Shown: positions 52,993 to 61,484 of the stretch, piece after piece
How the letters are laid out: every line of letters starts with the position of its first letter
How positions within the stretch are numbered: the first letter of the stretch is position 1
Source of the DNA: Bacteroidota bacterium
GTDB taxonomy: Bacteria; Bacteroidota; Ignavibacteria; Ignavibacteriales; Ignavibacteriaceae
Length of the DNA stretch: 64,000 nt
Direction of reading: 5' to 3'
Assembly: GCA_021813585.1 (NCBI GenBank)
Contig: JAKAJV010000135.1
Span: forward strand, 1-64,000
Position numbers and translations under genes: made by a program
The notes under the pieces: model-generated
The model's database searches: none
Seen by the model: the letters and a program-made list of their open reading frames with translations, nothing else
What the model was told of the DNA's origin: nothing

Positions 52993-54151
52993 GTTTACTC
53001 TCCAGAGGTATATCTACTATTATTTCTGTTCCGGCGCCTTCGTTGGAGTCTATAATGCACTTCCCGTTCAGCGAAAATGCTCTTTCATACATATTTGTAA
53101 GACCGATGCTGTTTTTAGGATATGTATCGCTTTTCAATTTCTCAAAATTAAAGCCTATGCCGTCATCCTCTATAAGCAGTCTTAAAAAATGTGGATACTT
53201 AATTAATTGCAGGCTAAACTCTTTTGCCCTTGAATGCTTAACAATATTGTTTAGCGCTTCCTGGGAAATCCTATATATTACTGTCTCAATCTCCGGTGAA
53301 AATCTTTCGTTCAGTTTATGAGCCTGGAATATTCCTTTAATGTTGCTTTTTCTGGATATATCGTTACACAAAGCTTTAAGCGACGGCTCCAGACCAAAAT
53401 CATCTAGTATTCTCGGCTTAAGTCTATACGAAATTTCTTTTATCTCGGACATGGCGTATTCAATAAGGTCCGAAATATCTTTTATTTTTTCCAGCCTGCT
53501 TCCTGTTTCGGCTTTGTCTTCTTTTAGCAGCTCAAGGTTCAGTCTTATCGAAGTTAAAATTTGACCGATGCTATCGTGCAGTTCCCTGGAAATTTTTTGT
53601 TTCTCCTCCTCCTGGAGCTTCTGCATTCTGTTAGAAAGCTCTCTTAATTTTTTTTGAAACAGTTTCAGCTCGTCCTCAACCTGTTTACGGCGTGTAATAT
53701 TGCTGCAGTATATTTGTCCGAAATTCATTTCGGGGATGCCCTTAATTATCACGTCATAATATTCATTATTTATCTTGGTAGAAAAATGATCCGATTTACC
53801 TGCTGCAATACTGTTCTTAAAATCGAAGGCGGCGAGTGACGGGAATATTGAAGATGCATTCATATTTTGATGATAAAGATTTTCAAAGAGCCTGGTACCC
53901 TCCTTATTCGAAAGAATAATTTTCCCGTTCTCATCAAATCTAAAAAGGGGATCGGGATCCAGATCTGCAAACAAAGCCATTAATCTAGCGTTCTTTAACT
54001 CTAAATTCTCTTTTTCCTTTATATGCTTTTTGCTCTGCGGTATAATTACATGCACGTAAAAGATATAAATTACACCTAGCAGAGCAAGGCAAAATAATAT
54101 TGTAAATATTATCGGGTTACTTAAGCTGAAAAATAAGTTTTGAGCTGCCAT
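52985..54151 (-). CDS. Membrane-anchored PAS histidine kinase B (HisKA_3 type)
   Basis: A 388-residue kinase whose N-terminal half is paralogous to kinase A: FFSLSNPIIFTIL (membrane span near 10-32), the PAS-like domain beginning MALFADLDPDPLFRFDENGKIILSN, and EMNFGQIYCSNIT. After it comes a HisKA_3 domain with H192 in RELHDSIGQIL and a HATPase domain (EALNNIVKHSRA; DDGIGFNFE; GLTNMYERAFSLNG). Its ATG overlaps the upstream membrane protein gene by 35 bases and its stop overlaps regulator B by 8. Confidence 0.93.
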   Translation of the reverse strand: MAAQNLFFSLSNPIIFTILFCLALLGVIYIFYVHVIIPQSKKHIKEKENLELKNARLMALFADLDPDPLFRFDENGKIILSNKEGTRLFENLYHQNMNASSIFPSLAAFDFKNSIAAGKSDHFSTKINNEYYDVIIKGIPEMNFGQIYCSNITRRKQVEDELKLFQKKLRELSNRMQKLQEEEKQKISRELHDSIGQILTSIRLNLELLKEDKAETGSRLEKIKDISDLIEYAMSEIKEISYRLKPRILDDFGLEPSLKALCNDISRKSNIKGIFQAHKLNERFSPEIETVIYRISQEALNNIVKHSRAKEFSLQLIKYPHFLRLLIEDDGIGFNFEKLKSDTYPKNSIGLTNMYERAFSLNGKCIIDSNEGAGTEIIVDIPLESKLE

Positions 54152-54704
54152 ATTTAAATAAAATAAAAATAACGGCTATAGATATTTCAAAGGCGCTGGT
54201 TATAAAAAAATAATAAGTTCCATTAAATAACGCTAAGGTAATATAAGAGCTAAACTTTGTCATTATAGTTCCCTCGTAAAAAATAAGGATAAACAAAAAA
54301 AAGTCTAGCTTTCCATTATTTGATAATTCCATTATAAATGTTTTAAGGAATACCAGCATTATGCCAAGATGAAGGACTATAATAATAACAAACCGGATAT
54401 AATTTCCGCTGTTCCAGAAAAGTAAAGCAAGTGGAATTACCGCGGAAACCCAAATTAGTAAATAAATCCCTTTAATATACTTTCTGTCAATTATGGAAAC
54501 TAAACATCCTATTGCTAAAAAAAAGAAAACAATCAAATTATTGTCATGGTCAACAAATCGAACATACAAAGAGGCAATAATATCTCCGAAAGCAATTATT
54601 AAAAAATAATAGAAAAATTTTGTACGGTACTGTCGAATTGGTGGAAGCAGCCAGATGATTATGCTGCTGTATATTATCCACGGGTTAGGTTTAAACATTT
54701 TCAC
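54117..54704 (-). CDS. Six-span membrane protein B, partner of kinase B
   Basis: A 195-residue hydrophobic protein with about six spans, paralogous to the protein at 49051-49626 (IIWLLPPIRQYR, FYYFLIIAFGD, ILIFYEGTIMTK, FITSAFEISIAVIFILFK, LIFQLK). No known domain recognised. Its coding end overlaps the kinase start by 35 bases, the same arrangement as in module A. Conservation of both sequence and overlap argues for a functional complex with the kinase. Confidence 0.78.
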   Translation of the reverse strand: MKMFKPNPWIIYSSIIIWLLPPIRQYRTKFFYYFLIIAFGDIIASLYVRFVDHDNNLIVFFFLAIGCLVSIIDRKYIKGIYLLIWVSAVIPLALLFWNSGNYIRFVIIIVLHLGIMLVFLKTFIMELSNNGKLDFFLFILIFYEGTIMTKFSSYITLALFNGTYYFFITSAFEISIAVIFILFKYGSSKLIFQLK

Positions 54705-54805
54705 TCAAATAGAAAATAATGCATTAAAATTTAAGTATTTATAAGGAATTTTTAAATGATTATATTTAACAAGACCTAGTTTTCAATAAGAAATTTTTTA
54801 ACACC

Positions 54806-55030
54806 ATGTTTCAGGATCTTCAGCAATTCGGAAAAATATTAATCCTCGGCGGCATACTGCTGGCTGTTATCGGAGTATTCTTTTTATTCGGCGATAAGAT
54901 TCCCTTTTTAGGCAAGCTGCCGGGCGATATTTACATAAAGGAAAAAAACTTTACTTTTTACTTCCCTATCGTCACTTCAATAATATTAAGCTTGTTGCTT
55001 AGCTTAATACTTTATTTGTTTAAAAAATAA
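54806..55030 (+). CDS. DUF2905-family small membrane protein
   Basis: A 74-residue protein with two membrane spans: ILILGGILLAVIGVFFLFG and VTSIILSLLLSLILYLF. The polar linker KIPFLGKLPGDIYIKEKNFTFYFPI is the DUF2905 signature (GRLPGDI-like). Function of the family is unknown. Divergent from the module B genes and not obviously linked to them. Confidence 0.88.
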   Translation: MFQDLQQFGKILILGGILLAVIGVFFLFGDKIPFLGKLPGDIYIKEKNFTFYFPIVTSIILSLLLSLILYLFKK

Positions 55031-55088
55031 ATGCAGAGTTTTAAGGTTTAAATTCGTCTTATAACTTCAAGGCAGCTTAATAATGCAA

Positions 55089-55119
55089 CCTTCAACGTCC
55101 AAGGCAGCAACGTTGAAGG
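55089..55119. repeat. 31-bp hairpin repeat, copy 2
   Basis: CCTTCAACGT (55089-55098) and ACGTTGAAGG (55110-55119) are perfect arms around an 11-base loop, CCAAGGCAGCA, matching 8115-8145. It sits between converging genes and might serve as a terminator. Confidence 0.65.
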
Positions 55120-55143
55120 TTTAACGGGTTACTTCAGAAATTA

Positions 55144-55731
55144 TTATGATTTGCCTAAGAGCTTATTAATTTCCTCAACATATTTTTCCTTGGGTGTAAG
55201 GCCAACATGCTGATTAACGATATTTCCTTTTTTATCAATTACAAATGACGTGGGTATTGCCTGTATATTGCCGTAATTTTCAACTACTTCCGGCGTACCG
55301 AAAACAACCGGATAGTTAATCCCGAAACTTTTCATGAAAGGCACTACATTATCCTTTGTATCGGTATCCAGCGAAACACCGATAACGGCAACTTTATTCT
55401 TGTACTGCTTTTGAATATCTATTAAATCGGGAATGCCTCTGCGGCAGGGCGGGCACCATGTAGCCCAAAAATCCAGGATAACCACTTTACCTTTGTAATC
55501 CGACAATTTGATTTTTTTCCCTTTAGTATCAACAAGAGTAAAGTCGGGAGCTTTGTTGTTATCGTTAGATGAATTATTATTTACTGCAGGGCTGTTTTCG
55601 GGAACAACAGTTGCCGCATCTGAATTTTGAGTATTGGAATTATTCTTTACCGGTGAAGCATTTCTGTCGCATCCCAGCAGGGAGAGCGAGTAAAATGCAA
55701 CCAGGAAAAAGATTAAAAAGTATTTCTTCAT
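55144..55731 (-). CDS. TlpA/ResA-like thioredoxin-fold lipoprotein
   Basis: A 195-residue lipoprotein (signal with SLSLLGC, lipidated Cys near 21), a Ser/Asn-rich linker, and an AhpC/TSA-type thioredoxin domain: PDFTLVDTKGKKIKLSDYKGKVVILDFWATWCPPCRRGIPDL, with the WCPPC redox centre and cis-Pro at AIPTSFVIDKKG. It is a periplasmic disulfide reductase, typically serving cytochrome c maturation. It is followed by a small membrane protein gene immediately upstream (9-base gap). Confidence 0.9.
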   Translation of the reverse strand: MKKYFLIFFLVAFYSLSLLGCDRNASPVKNNSNTQNSDAATVVPENSPAVNNNSSNDNNKAPDFTLVDTKGKKIKLSDYKGKVVILDFWATWCPPCRRGIPDLIDIQKQYKNKVAVIGVSLDTDTKDNVVPFMKSFGINYPVVFGTPEVVENYGNIQAIPTSFVIDKKGNIVNQHVGLTPKEKYVEEINKLLGKS

Positions 55732-55740
55732 AAATTTTCC

Positions 55741-56013
55741 TTAATGATTTTTTTCGTTAATTCTCGTATCCATCTGAAGCCGTTTGTCTATTGCCGTATC
55801 GGGCTTAGGTGCTGTTGCCTCGTTATACGACGGCGGAAGAGGACCGTATTTGGGGACCGATCTTGTATTATTAACAATAAATAACATTAATAGAATTAAC
55901 AATACGACTATCGTCCAAAAAGTATTTTTATATCTCGGATCAATCAGAGGCTTTTTCTCGGTCTTCTTCTTGCCAATCTGTCTTTCTTTCGGTTTCGATT
56001 TTTTCTGTGCCAT
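55741..56013 (-). CDS. Small single-span protein upstream of the TlpA-like gene
   Basis: A 90-residue protein: a very basic N-terminus (QKKSKPKERQIGKKKTEKK), one span (FWTIVVLLILLMLFIVNN) and a short Pro-rich periplasmic tail (GPLPPSYNEATAPKP). Not recognised. Its stop is 9 bases from the thioredoxin gene start, so the two are one operon and may be membrane partners. Confidence 0.68.
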   Translation of the reverse strand: MAQKKSKPKERQIGKKKTEKKPLIDPRYKNTFWTIVVLLILLMLFIVNNTRSVPKYGPLPPSYNEATAPKPDTAIDKRLQMDTRINEKNH

Positions 56014-56189
56014 TTTCTTCTTTAATAATTATTAGATGATTGTTGTTTTAAAACGATTCTTAAAAATTAATTCTCTACTGCCAAATTAGTAATATCTTCA
56101 ATTATTATGAATAAAATAATTAAACAAAGATATGGAAACTTTGGGTTTATTTGAGTGAAAAAAAATTTCTCTAATGCTGCAGCAAAAAA

Positions 56190-56219
56190 AAGATTAAGTA
56201 TATCGCTATACTTAATCTT
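56190..56219 (-). terminator. Intrinsic terminator for the 35-residue gene
   Basis: A 13-bp perfect stem, AAGATTAAGTATA with a TCGC loop, is followed on the minus strand by seven T residues. It is 30 bases downstream of the small gene at 56249-56356. Confidence 0.8.
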
Positions 56220-56248
56220 AAAAAATTTGGAGGTAATAATAAAAGAGG

Positions 56249-56356
56249 TTATAATTTTTTTCTAATCTTATACGCCAGATATGAGCCTCCGATTATCACA
56301 AAAAAAGAACCTGCTGCAATTGTTAAAGCAGATTCTATAACTGTATATAAATCCAT
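56249..56356 (-). CDS. 35-residue single-span membrane protein
   Basis: A short frame from ATG 56356 to TAA 56249, in an otherwise gene-free 480-base interval (56014-56491). A strong ribosome binding site (CCGGAGGG) is 7 bases before the ATG. The product starts MDLYTVIESALTIAAG, continues with a Gly-rich hydrophobic span SFFVIIGGSYLAY and ends with the basic KIRKKL. It is topologically like other small subunits of respiratory or transport complexes, but I recognise no specific family. A terminator follows immediately. These three marks make a real gene likely. Confidence 0.68.
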   Translation of the reverse strand: MDLYTVIESALTIAAGSFFVIIGGSYLAYKIRKKL

Positions 56357-56491
56357 TAAAGCCCTCCGGGGACATTTAAAATAGAAAATAGTTTTAAACT
56401 TTTGAAATTTTATTTCCGGGTTGAACATAGTAAAAGGCTTTTTTATTGTAAATAAAATATTGGTATGCTTTTAATAAAATCGCCGAACGGT

Positions 56492-57199
56492 TTAATCTGC
56501 TCGATCAACGGCATTGTTGATGTTTAAATTGTCCAGCATCCGGCGGATTTTAATTTTAAAAGAATTTTCTGCGCGCAAATTATCCGCCGAGAGCCATCTC
56601 ATTAAGTCTTCCACGGTATCTATATCGTTTAGCTCCGGCATTATTCGATATTTAATTTTGGATTTTCTCATCTTCATTACCGTATTATTAAATACGGAAC
56701 CGGTACTCCATGCAATTTTATCGAACAGAACATCAAAGGGCCTTTTCAATCCCAGCAGATAATAGCCCCCGTCGGCAGCAGGACCAATCACAGCATCATT
56801 TGTATCTAGCATATTAAATGCATCAATAATAAATCCGGAATCTAAATCCGGTACGTCTGTGCCTATTATAATTGCTTTGGCTGCGTTTTCATTAAAGATT
56901 TTATTAAAAGCATTTTTCATTCTGCTTCCCAGGTTATCGCCCTGCTGCCGGTAAATGCTGAAAGGAAAGCCCGCCCGGTCAATTAATTGCCGGTCTGTTT
57001 GTTCGCCAGCATAGAACAAATGCACGGTAATATCCTCAGCAATCAGCTTTTTGCTTTCTTCAAAAATTTTTTCAGAGCACAGCTTATAAAATTGAAGTGC
57101 AAAATCATTGCCCAAGGTTTTAGCTAACCTGGTTTTTACTTTGCCCGCTTCCAAATTACGTGCTAAAATTATCACTGCATTTTTACCGGAGTCTTTCAT
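56492..57199 (-). CDS. TIGR04282/DUF2064-family glycosyltransferase-like protein
   Basis: A 235-residue GT-A-like protein: AVIILARNLEAGKVKTRLAKTLG opens it, FYAGEQTDRQLIDRAGFPF follows, and IIIGTDVPDLDSGFI and NDAVIGPAADGGYYLLGL are invariant in the family. It belongs to the nucleotidyltransferase-like group that includes arsenosugar biosynthesis proteins and CofC-like proteins. Immediately followed (1-base gap) by a GT2 gene; the two are commonly paired. Confidence 0.85.
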   Translation of the reverse strand: MKDSGKNAVIILARNLEAGKVKTRLAKTLGNDFALQFYKLCSEKIFEESKKLIAEDITVHLFYAGEQTDRQLIDRAGFPFSIYRQQGDNLGSRMKNAFNKIFNENAAKAIIIGTDVPDLDSGFIIDAFNMLDTNDAVIGPAADGGYYLLGLKRPFDVLFDKIAWSTGSVFNNTVMKMRKSKIKYRIMPELNDIDTVEDLMRWLSADNLRAENSFKIKIRRMLDNLNINNAVDRAD

Positions 57200-57200
57200 C

Positions 57201-57887
57201 TCATTTATTAAATTTCAATACGAAAATAGTTTTTAAGATAACAAGACTTGCCATTACCGAGCCTTTAAGCGTACGGGTAACTTTGGATTTGCCGATGCGG
57301 CTCCTGTAGCTGACCGGCAGTTCCAAAATTTTATAATTTTTTTTTGCCGCCTTAATCTGCATTTCTACTGTCCACCCGTACCATTTGTCATGCATATCCA
57401 AATCCAGCAGCTTATTAAATTTAATAGCTCTGAACGGACCTAGATCGGTATATTTAACCCCCCAGAAAAGCTTTATTAAAAATCCGGATACAATGCTGCC
57501 TACTCTGGATTGAAGCGGCAGTGAGCCTTTTTCTCTTTTACCGAGCACCCTGCTTCCCAGGACAAAATCGAAATTGTCTTTTATAATCGGTTCCAAAAGA
57601 AGATGAGCCTCTTCGGGGTAATCGCTGTAATCGCCGTCTAAAAAAACTGCTATATCGGCGTTTCTTTCTTTTAAATACTCAATTCCTTTTAAACAGGAAG
57701 CGCCGTATCCTTTTACGCTCTCAAATAAAACTACAGCTCCGGCCTTAGCTGCTTCTGCGGCAGTGTTATCTGTAGAATTGTTATTTACAACTATAATTTC
57801 CGAAATTAAATTTTTAGGAATTGCGTTTACAACTTTGCCGATTGATTCTTCCTCGTTAAATGCGGGAATAATGGCAGCAGCTAACAT
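57201..57887 (-). CDS. GT2 glycosyltransferase (dolichyl-phosphate mannose synthase-like)
   Basis: A 228-residue GT2: AAAIIPAFNEEESIGKVV, EIIVVNNNSTDNTA, VFLDGDYSDYP (metal-binding DGD), LGSRVLGKREKGSLPLQ and GPFRAIK are diagnostic of this short subgroup. It has only one weak C-terminal hydrophobic segment (VMASLVILKTIFVLKF). It forms a pair with the DUF2064 gene and precedes a GH13 gene, so it may act in a glycolipid or glucan pathway. Confidence 0.86.
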   Translation of the reverse strand: MLAAAIIPAFNEEESIGKVVNAIPKNLISEIIVVNNNSTDNTAAEAAKAGAVVLFESVKGYGASCLKGIEYLKERNADIAVFLDGDYSDYPEEAHLLLEPIIKDNFDFVLGSRVLGKREKGSLPLQSRVGSIVSGFLIKLFWGVKYTDLGPFRAIKFNKLLDLDMHDKWYGWTVEMQIKAAKKNYKILELPVSYRSRIGKSKVTRTLKGSVMASLVILKTIFVLKFNK

Positions 57888-57909
57888 TTGTTTCTTAAAT
57901 TTAAGCGGT

Positions 57910-59424
57910 TTAAAATTCGTGTGAAGGTTCGGTTTCGATAAACGGAGCTTTATCTATAAAAGAAAGAATATGACTATGATATGCTTTAAGCTCTACATAA
58001 AGCCCTTCTTTTCTTATCTCATCCACAGAGCGCAAATATTCGTCGCCGGTTAATTCATCCTTTATCTTTATTTTCTTCGAGGCAGTTTTTATATCGAACT
58101 TCACCCGGCATATTCCTGTGGATTCCGAATAGTTAATAACTACAATTCTAAATTCGCCGTTTAATTTCCATTGCCATGCAAACATATCTTCATATGTCGA
58201 ATTATCTTCCGATACCGGTATGGTGTCGATAAACTTCCACTCGCCCGTACGGAATATATCCGGCTTTGTAACCGAAAGCAGCCTGCTGTAATATTCCTTA
58301 AGCGAGTCTGAAATTTTTTCCTGGGGCTCACGGCCAAGCTGCACAGGCAGTCTTACCTTCTTCCCTTCAAACTGGCCGTCATAAAAAAACTTCATACCCT
58401 GTATAGTGCTTATTAAAACTGCAGCTGCATAGGACTGCTTCTTGCCGAATTTTACTACCGCCCTAGGTTCATCGTGGTTTTCAAGCATGCGCGCAGACTT
58501 TATCTGGAAAGCGTTATCTGCCATTAGATGCGCTTTTACTCCGGGCACGTCGTTCGAGGCAAGCCTGTCGGTTAGCCGTTTATCGTAAGTAAAATCAAAT
58601 CCAAGCTGCTGAAGCTGCCACTCAAGGTCCCAGTAGGCTTCGGCTAAAAAAATGAACTCCGGCGATTTCTCTTTTACTCTGGCAATTGCATATTGCCAGA
58701 ACTCGTCACCTGGTTTTTGAAATTCTTTTTTATTCAGTACGCCGAGCCAGGTATTCTGAAAGACATTGTTCAGCTGAAGCATCGCCATATCGCATCTTAC
58801 GCCGTCGCAGAGGTCTGAAAGATTCAAAAGAATACCGGTCATAAAATCTCTAGCCTCGTAACTAAAATAATTCACCTGTACGGTATCCGTCCATGCCGGA
58901 AACAACGGGTCTCTTCCGTGGGCAAAGATCAATTTATCGTTGTTGCTGAATTTAAAGAAAGTATACGGATCTTTTAGGAATTGTTCCTCGTCGGCTTTAA
59001 GGAAGATTTCCGGATTCAGCATCAGTATCTCCGAATCCGCACCGAAATGATTGGGTATAAAATCAAGCATTAATTTTATGCCCAGGCTGTTTAGCATACT
59101 CCGCAGCTCAATCAAATCCGATATGTCTCCCAGTTCGGGGCTCACCTCGTAAACATCAATGGCGAACGGAGAGCCGATAACATCTTCCTTCCGCCAGTCT
59201 TTTAAGCTGCGGCTGTACCCGGAAACAAGCTCAACCGAGAAGCAGCATTTCTCAACAAGATTTGTGCAAGTCTTCCATATACCCATAAACCAGATTACAT
59301 CTATTCCCAGGCCGGCAAGGTTTTTAAAATATTGGATGGGGACTTTAGAAAGGGTAGTTCCTTTTTCGAACTGCTTAATCCAGACGCGCGTATTTACCTC
59401 AAACAATCTGGGATTTTTGAGCAT
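57910..59424 (-). CDS. GH13-family alpha-amylase/glucanotransferase-like enzyme
   Basis: A 504-residue (beta/alpha)8-barrel enzyme. The catalytic triad is D212 (GVRCDMAML), E262 (FLAEAYWD) and D318 (LENHDEP), and the DFIPNH motif lies at 121-126. There is no signal peptide, so it acts in the cytoplasm on alpha-glucans or disaccharides. The C-terminal all-beta domain (about 410-490) is present. Subfamily and product specificity are not assigned. It lies in a group with glycosyltransferases and pgl. Confidence 0.88.
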   Translation of the reverse strand: MLKNPRLFEVNTRVWIKQFEKGTTLSKVPIQYFKNLAGLGIDVIWFMGIWKTCTNLVEKCCFSVELVSGYSRSLKDWRKEDVIGSPFAIDVYEVSPELGDISDLIELRSMLNSLGIKLMLDFIPNHFGADSEILMLNPEIFLKADEEQFLKDPYTFFKFSNNDKLIFAHGRDPLFPAWTDTVQVNYFSYEARDFMTGILLNLSDLCDGVRCDMAMLQLNNVFQNTWLGVLNKKEFQKPGDEFWQYAIARVKEKSPEFIFLAEAYWDLEWQLQQLGFDFTYDKRLTDRLASNDVPGVKAHLMADNAFQIKSARMLENHDEPRAVVKFGKKQSYAAAVLISTIQGMKFFYDGQFEGKKVRLPVQLGREPQEKISDSLKEYYSRLLSVTKPDIFRTGEWKFIDTIPVSEDNSTYEDMFAWQWKLNGEFRIVVINYSESTGICRVKFDIKTASKKIKIKDELTGDEYLRSVDEIRKEGLYVELKAYHSHILSFIDKAPFIETEPSHEF

Positions 59425-59502
59425 ACTTAAAATTGTACGAGAGTGTATTTGTTTATGAAAAAATAATTTATTAATTCAATAGTAAATATGGAAATAAATT
59501 TG

Positions 59503-60228
59503 CTATAAGTAAAATGCAGCTTCCTTATCGATCATCCATTCGATAACGCCGTTTACTGGCAAAATATCTGCGGCTGGATAGCTTTTGCTTACCGGCAGGC
59601 CGTTAAAAATTTCCGACACTACTTTGGCTTTCACCTTACCGGTAACAACAAATGAAACTCTTTTTGCATTGTTAATAACATCCTTCGTTAAGGAAATCCT
59701 GCTCTGATTTGTTACCGGATGCCTTGCCACACCGGCAATGCTGGAATAAATAAACAATAAATTTTTCCCCGGGAAAAGCGAAGCCGTATGCCCGTCTTCT
59801 CCTATTCCCAGCAATACCCAATCGAACACTGGAAGCCCATTCTTGCCTTTGGGCAAAGTTGTTTCAATTTCATTCGCGTATCTCACTGCTTCCAAGTTAG
59901 GATCGGATTCGCCGATTATTCTGTGAATGTTTCCGGGAGGAATCGATATGAAGTCAAGAAGATATTTCTTCGCTTCGCCAAAATTACTTTCCGAATTCTC
60001 CGGCGGAACGCATCTTTCGTCGCACCAGAAAAAATTCACACTGTCCCAGTGTATTTCATTCTTAATTTGTACCGATGCCAGTTGCTTAAATAAAATTACA
60101 GGCGTACTGCCGCCGGATACTGCGAGATAAAAATTTTCTTTTATTTCATTAACCGAGGATTTAAGCTGCACGGCAAGGGATTCAGCCAACTGCAAAGGCG
60201 TATCAAACACATGTAAATTTTTTTTCAT
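59503..60228 (-). CDS. pgl: 6-phosphogluconolactonase
   Basis: A 241-residue member of the SOL/DevB family: LAVSGGSTPVILFKQLA (sugar-binding GGSTP), WDSVNFFWCDERCVPPENSESNFGEAK, and WVLLGIGEDGHTASLFPG, with the catalytic His in the GHTASLFPG motif. It hydrolyses 6-phosphogluconolactone in the oxidative pentose phosphate pathway. Neither zwf nor gnd is adjacent. It is the first gene of a minus-strand group running to 56492. Confidence 0.93.
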   Translation of the reverse strand: MKKNLHVFDTPLQLAESLAVQLKSSVNEIKENFYLAVSGGSTPVILFKQLASVQIKNEIHWDSVNFFWCDERCVPPENSESNFGEAKKYLLDFISIPPGNIHRIIGESDPNLEAVRYANEIETTLPKGKNGLPVFDWVLLGIGEDGHTASLFPGKNLLFIYSSIAGVARHPVTNQSRISLTKDVINNAKRVSFVVTGKVKAKVVSEIFNGLPVSKSYPAADILPVNGVIEWMIDKEAAFYL

Positions 60229-60406
60229 AAGAACCAGGTAGTATAAAAATTTAACTTGTTTAAGCTAAAATAATTTTGCTTAAAATGACGGGGCATTTAT
60301 CACAATAAACTGTCTTTCCTTTCATCTGCAAAAATATTAATTGTAGGATTGAAATTTTATAAAGTTTATCTTTGCAAAAAAGATTTTATAATGCCTAGCG
60401 CGGCTA

Positions 60407-60547
60407 GCCTGCCTACCGAGCGTGTTGCAGAACTGTAAAACTGGGATGTCACGGACCATTCCGTGACATAAAAAACTCACAATTCAGTCATGGTTTGGAC
60501 CATGACTGCCCTGCACTCGAGTTGTGCAACAGGCTCGGCAGGCAGGC
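60407..60547. repeat. 141-bp GC-rich inverted repeat in the 60229-60694 gap
   Basis: Arms of 23 bases (GCCTGCCTACCGAGCGTG... at 60407 and its complement ending 60547; 21 of 23 match) enclose two further hairpins, TGTCACGGA/TCCGTGACA and GTCATGGT/ACCATGAC. A CCTGTCTGCCGACAGGCAAG palindrome follows at 60560-60579. No gene is seen in the rest of the gap, which contains the promoter side of the next gene. Confidence 0.7.
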
Positions 60548-60694
60548 CGCAATTCAAAACCTGTCTGCCGACAGGCAAGATTAAAAATTGAAGACACTTA
60601 AAATATCTTGACACAAAAAATCCCGAAGGGATTACAATGTGACAAAAATTGAACTGGCAATACTATAAAATTAAACCGGGAATTTTATTTTAAT

Positions 60695-61459
60695 ATGAAG
60701 CAGTCAATAATTCTCTGGATAGCTGCATTAATTATTTCATTCTCTGCCGGCTATATACAAAGTACTCTATCCCCCGATTATCCGGCTAACGGCACTGTAA
60801 GTATGGATTCGGGCGATGTGTCTTACAGCTTTGAGAAAGTTTATAGAGGCAAAGGCGATTTTAAGGTGTGGGTTGTAAGCGATTTTACAGGATTAAAGGG
60901 AATACTAGAATGGAAAAATGTAGACAGCAGCAACTGGAATAAAGTTGATATGCAGCCTTCTGGCGAGGCTATTGCCGCTAGGATCCCCGCACATCCGCCT
61001 TTAAGCAGAGTAGAATACAGGGCCTTGTTAAGCGATAACGGAAGAATCTATCCGGTCCCTAATAACGGGGCAGTGCGGCTTCAATTCCTTGGGCACGTCC
61101 CTTCTCAATTAATGATGTTTTATTATATCACTTTGTTTGCCGGACTTCTTCTGGGAGTAAGAGCCGGACTTGAAGGATTTAAAGATAAGCCGCGGATTAA
61201 ACTCTATACTATCTTCACACTGATTTCATTTTTCTCTTTCACTCTAATCTTCAGCACCGTAAAGAAAGGATGTGAACTGGGAATAATAGGCGGGACAAAA
61301 GTAGCGCCGATAAACGAACTGTTTTCCAGCGGACCCGTGCTTCTTTTTACTTTGTGGATAGCGGCATTAATTTTAATCTTCAACACCCAAAAGCAAAAGC
61401 TGTGGGCGCTGTCGGCATCCGCTTTAACAGTTATAATCTTTCTTGCAGGCAAATTTTAA
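60695..61459 (+). CDS. Membrane protein of unknown function
   Basis: A 254-residue protein: N-terminal span (IILWIAALIISFSAGYIQ), an extracytoplasmic beta domain (about 25-145; SYSFEKVYRGKGDFKVWVVSD and EYRALLSDNGRIYP), then three spans (MMFYYITLFAGLLLGV, YTIFTLISFFSFTLIFSTV and LFTLWIAALILIFN, plus a closing ALTVIIFLAG). I recognise no family. It converges with the GH31 gene (25-base gap). Confidence 0.68.
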   Translation: MKQSIILWIAALIISFSAGYIQSTLSPDYPANGTVSMDSGDVSYSFEKVYRGKGDFKVWVVSDFTGLKGILEWKNVDSSNWNKVDMQPSGEAIAARIPAHPPLSRVEYRALLSDNGRIYPVPNNGAVRLQFLGHVPSQLMMFYYITLFAGLLLGVRAGLEGFKDKPRIKLYTIFTLISFFSFTLIFSTVKKGCELGIIGGTKVAPINELFSSGPVLLFTLWIAALILIFNTQKQKLWALSASALTVIIFLAGKF

Positions 61460-61484
61460 AAATATTAAACCGCAACAAGAAGCT

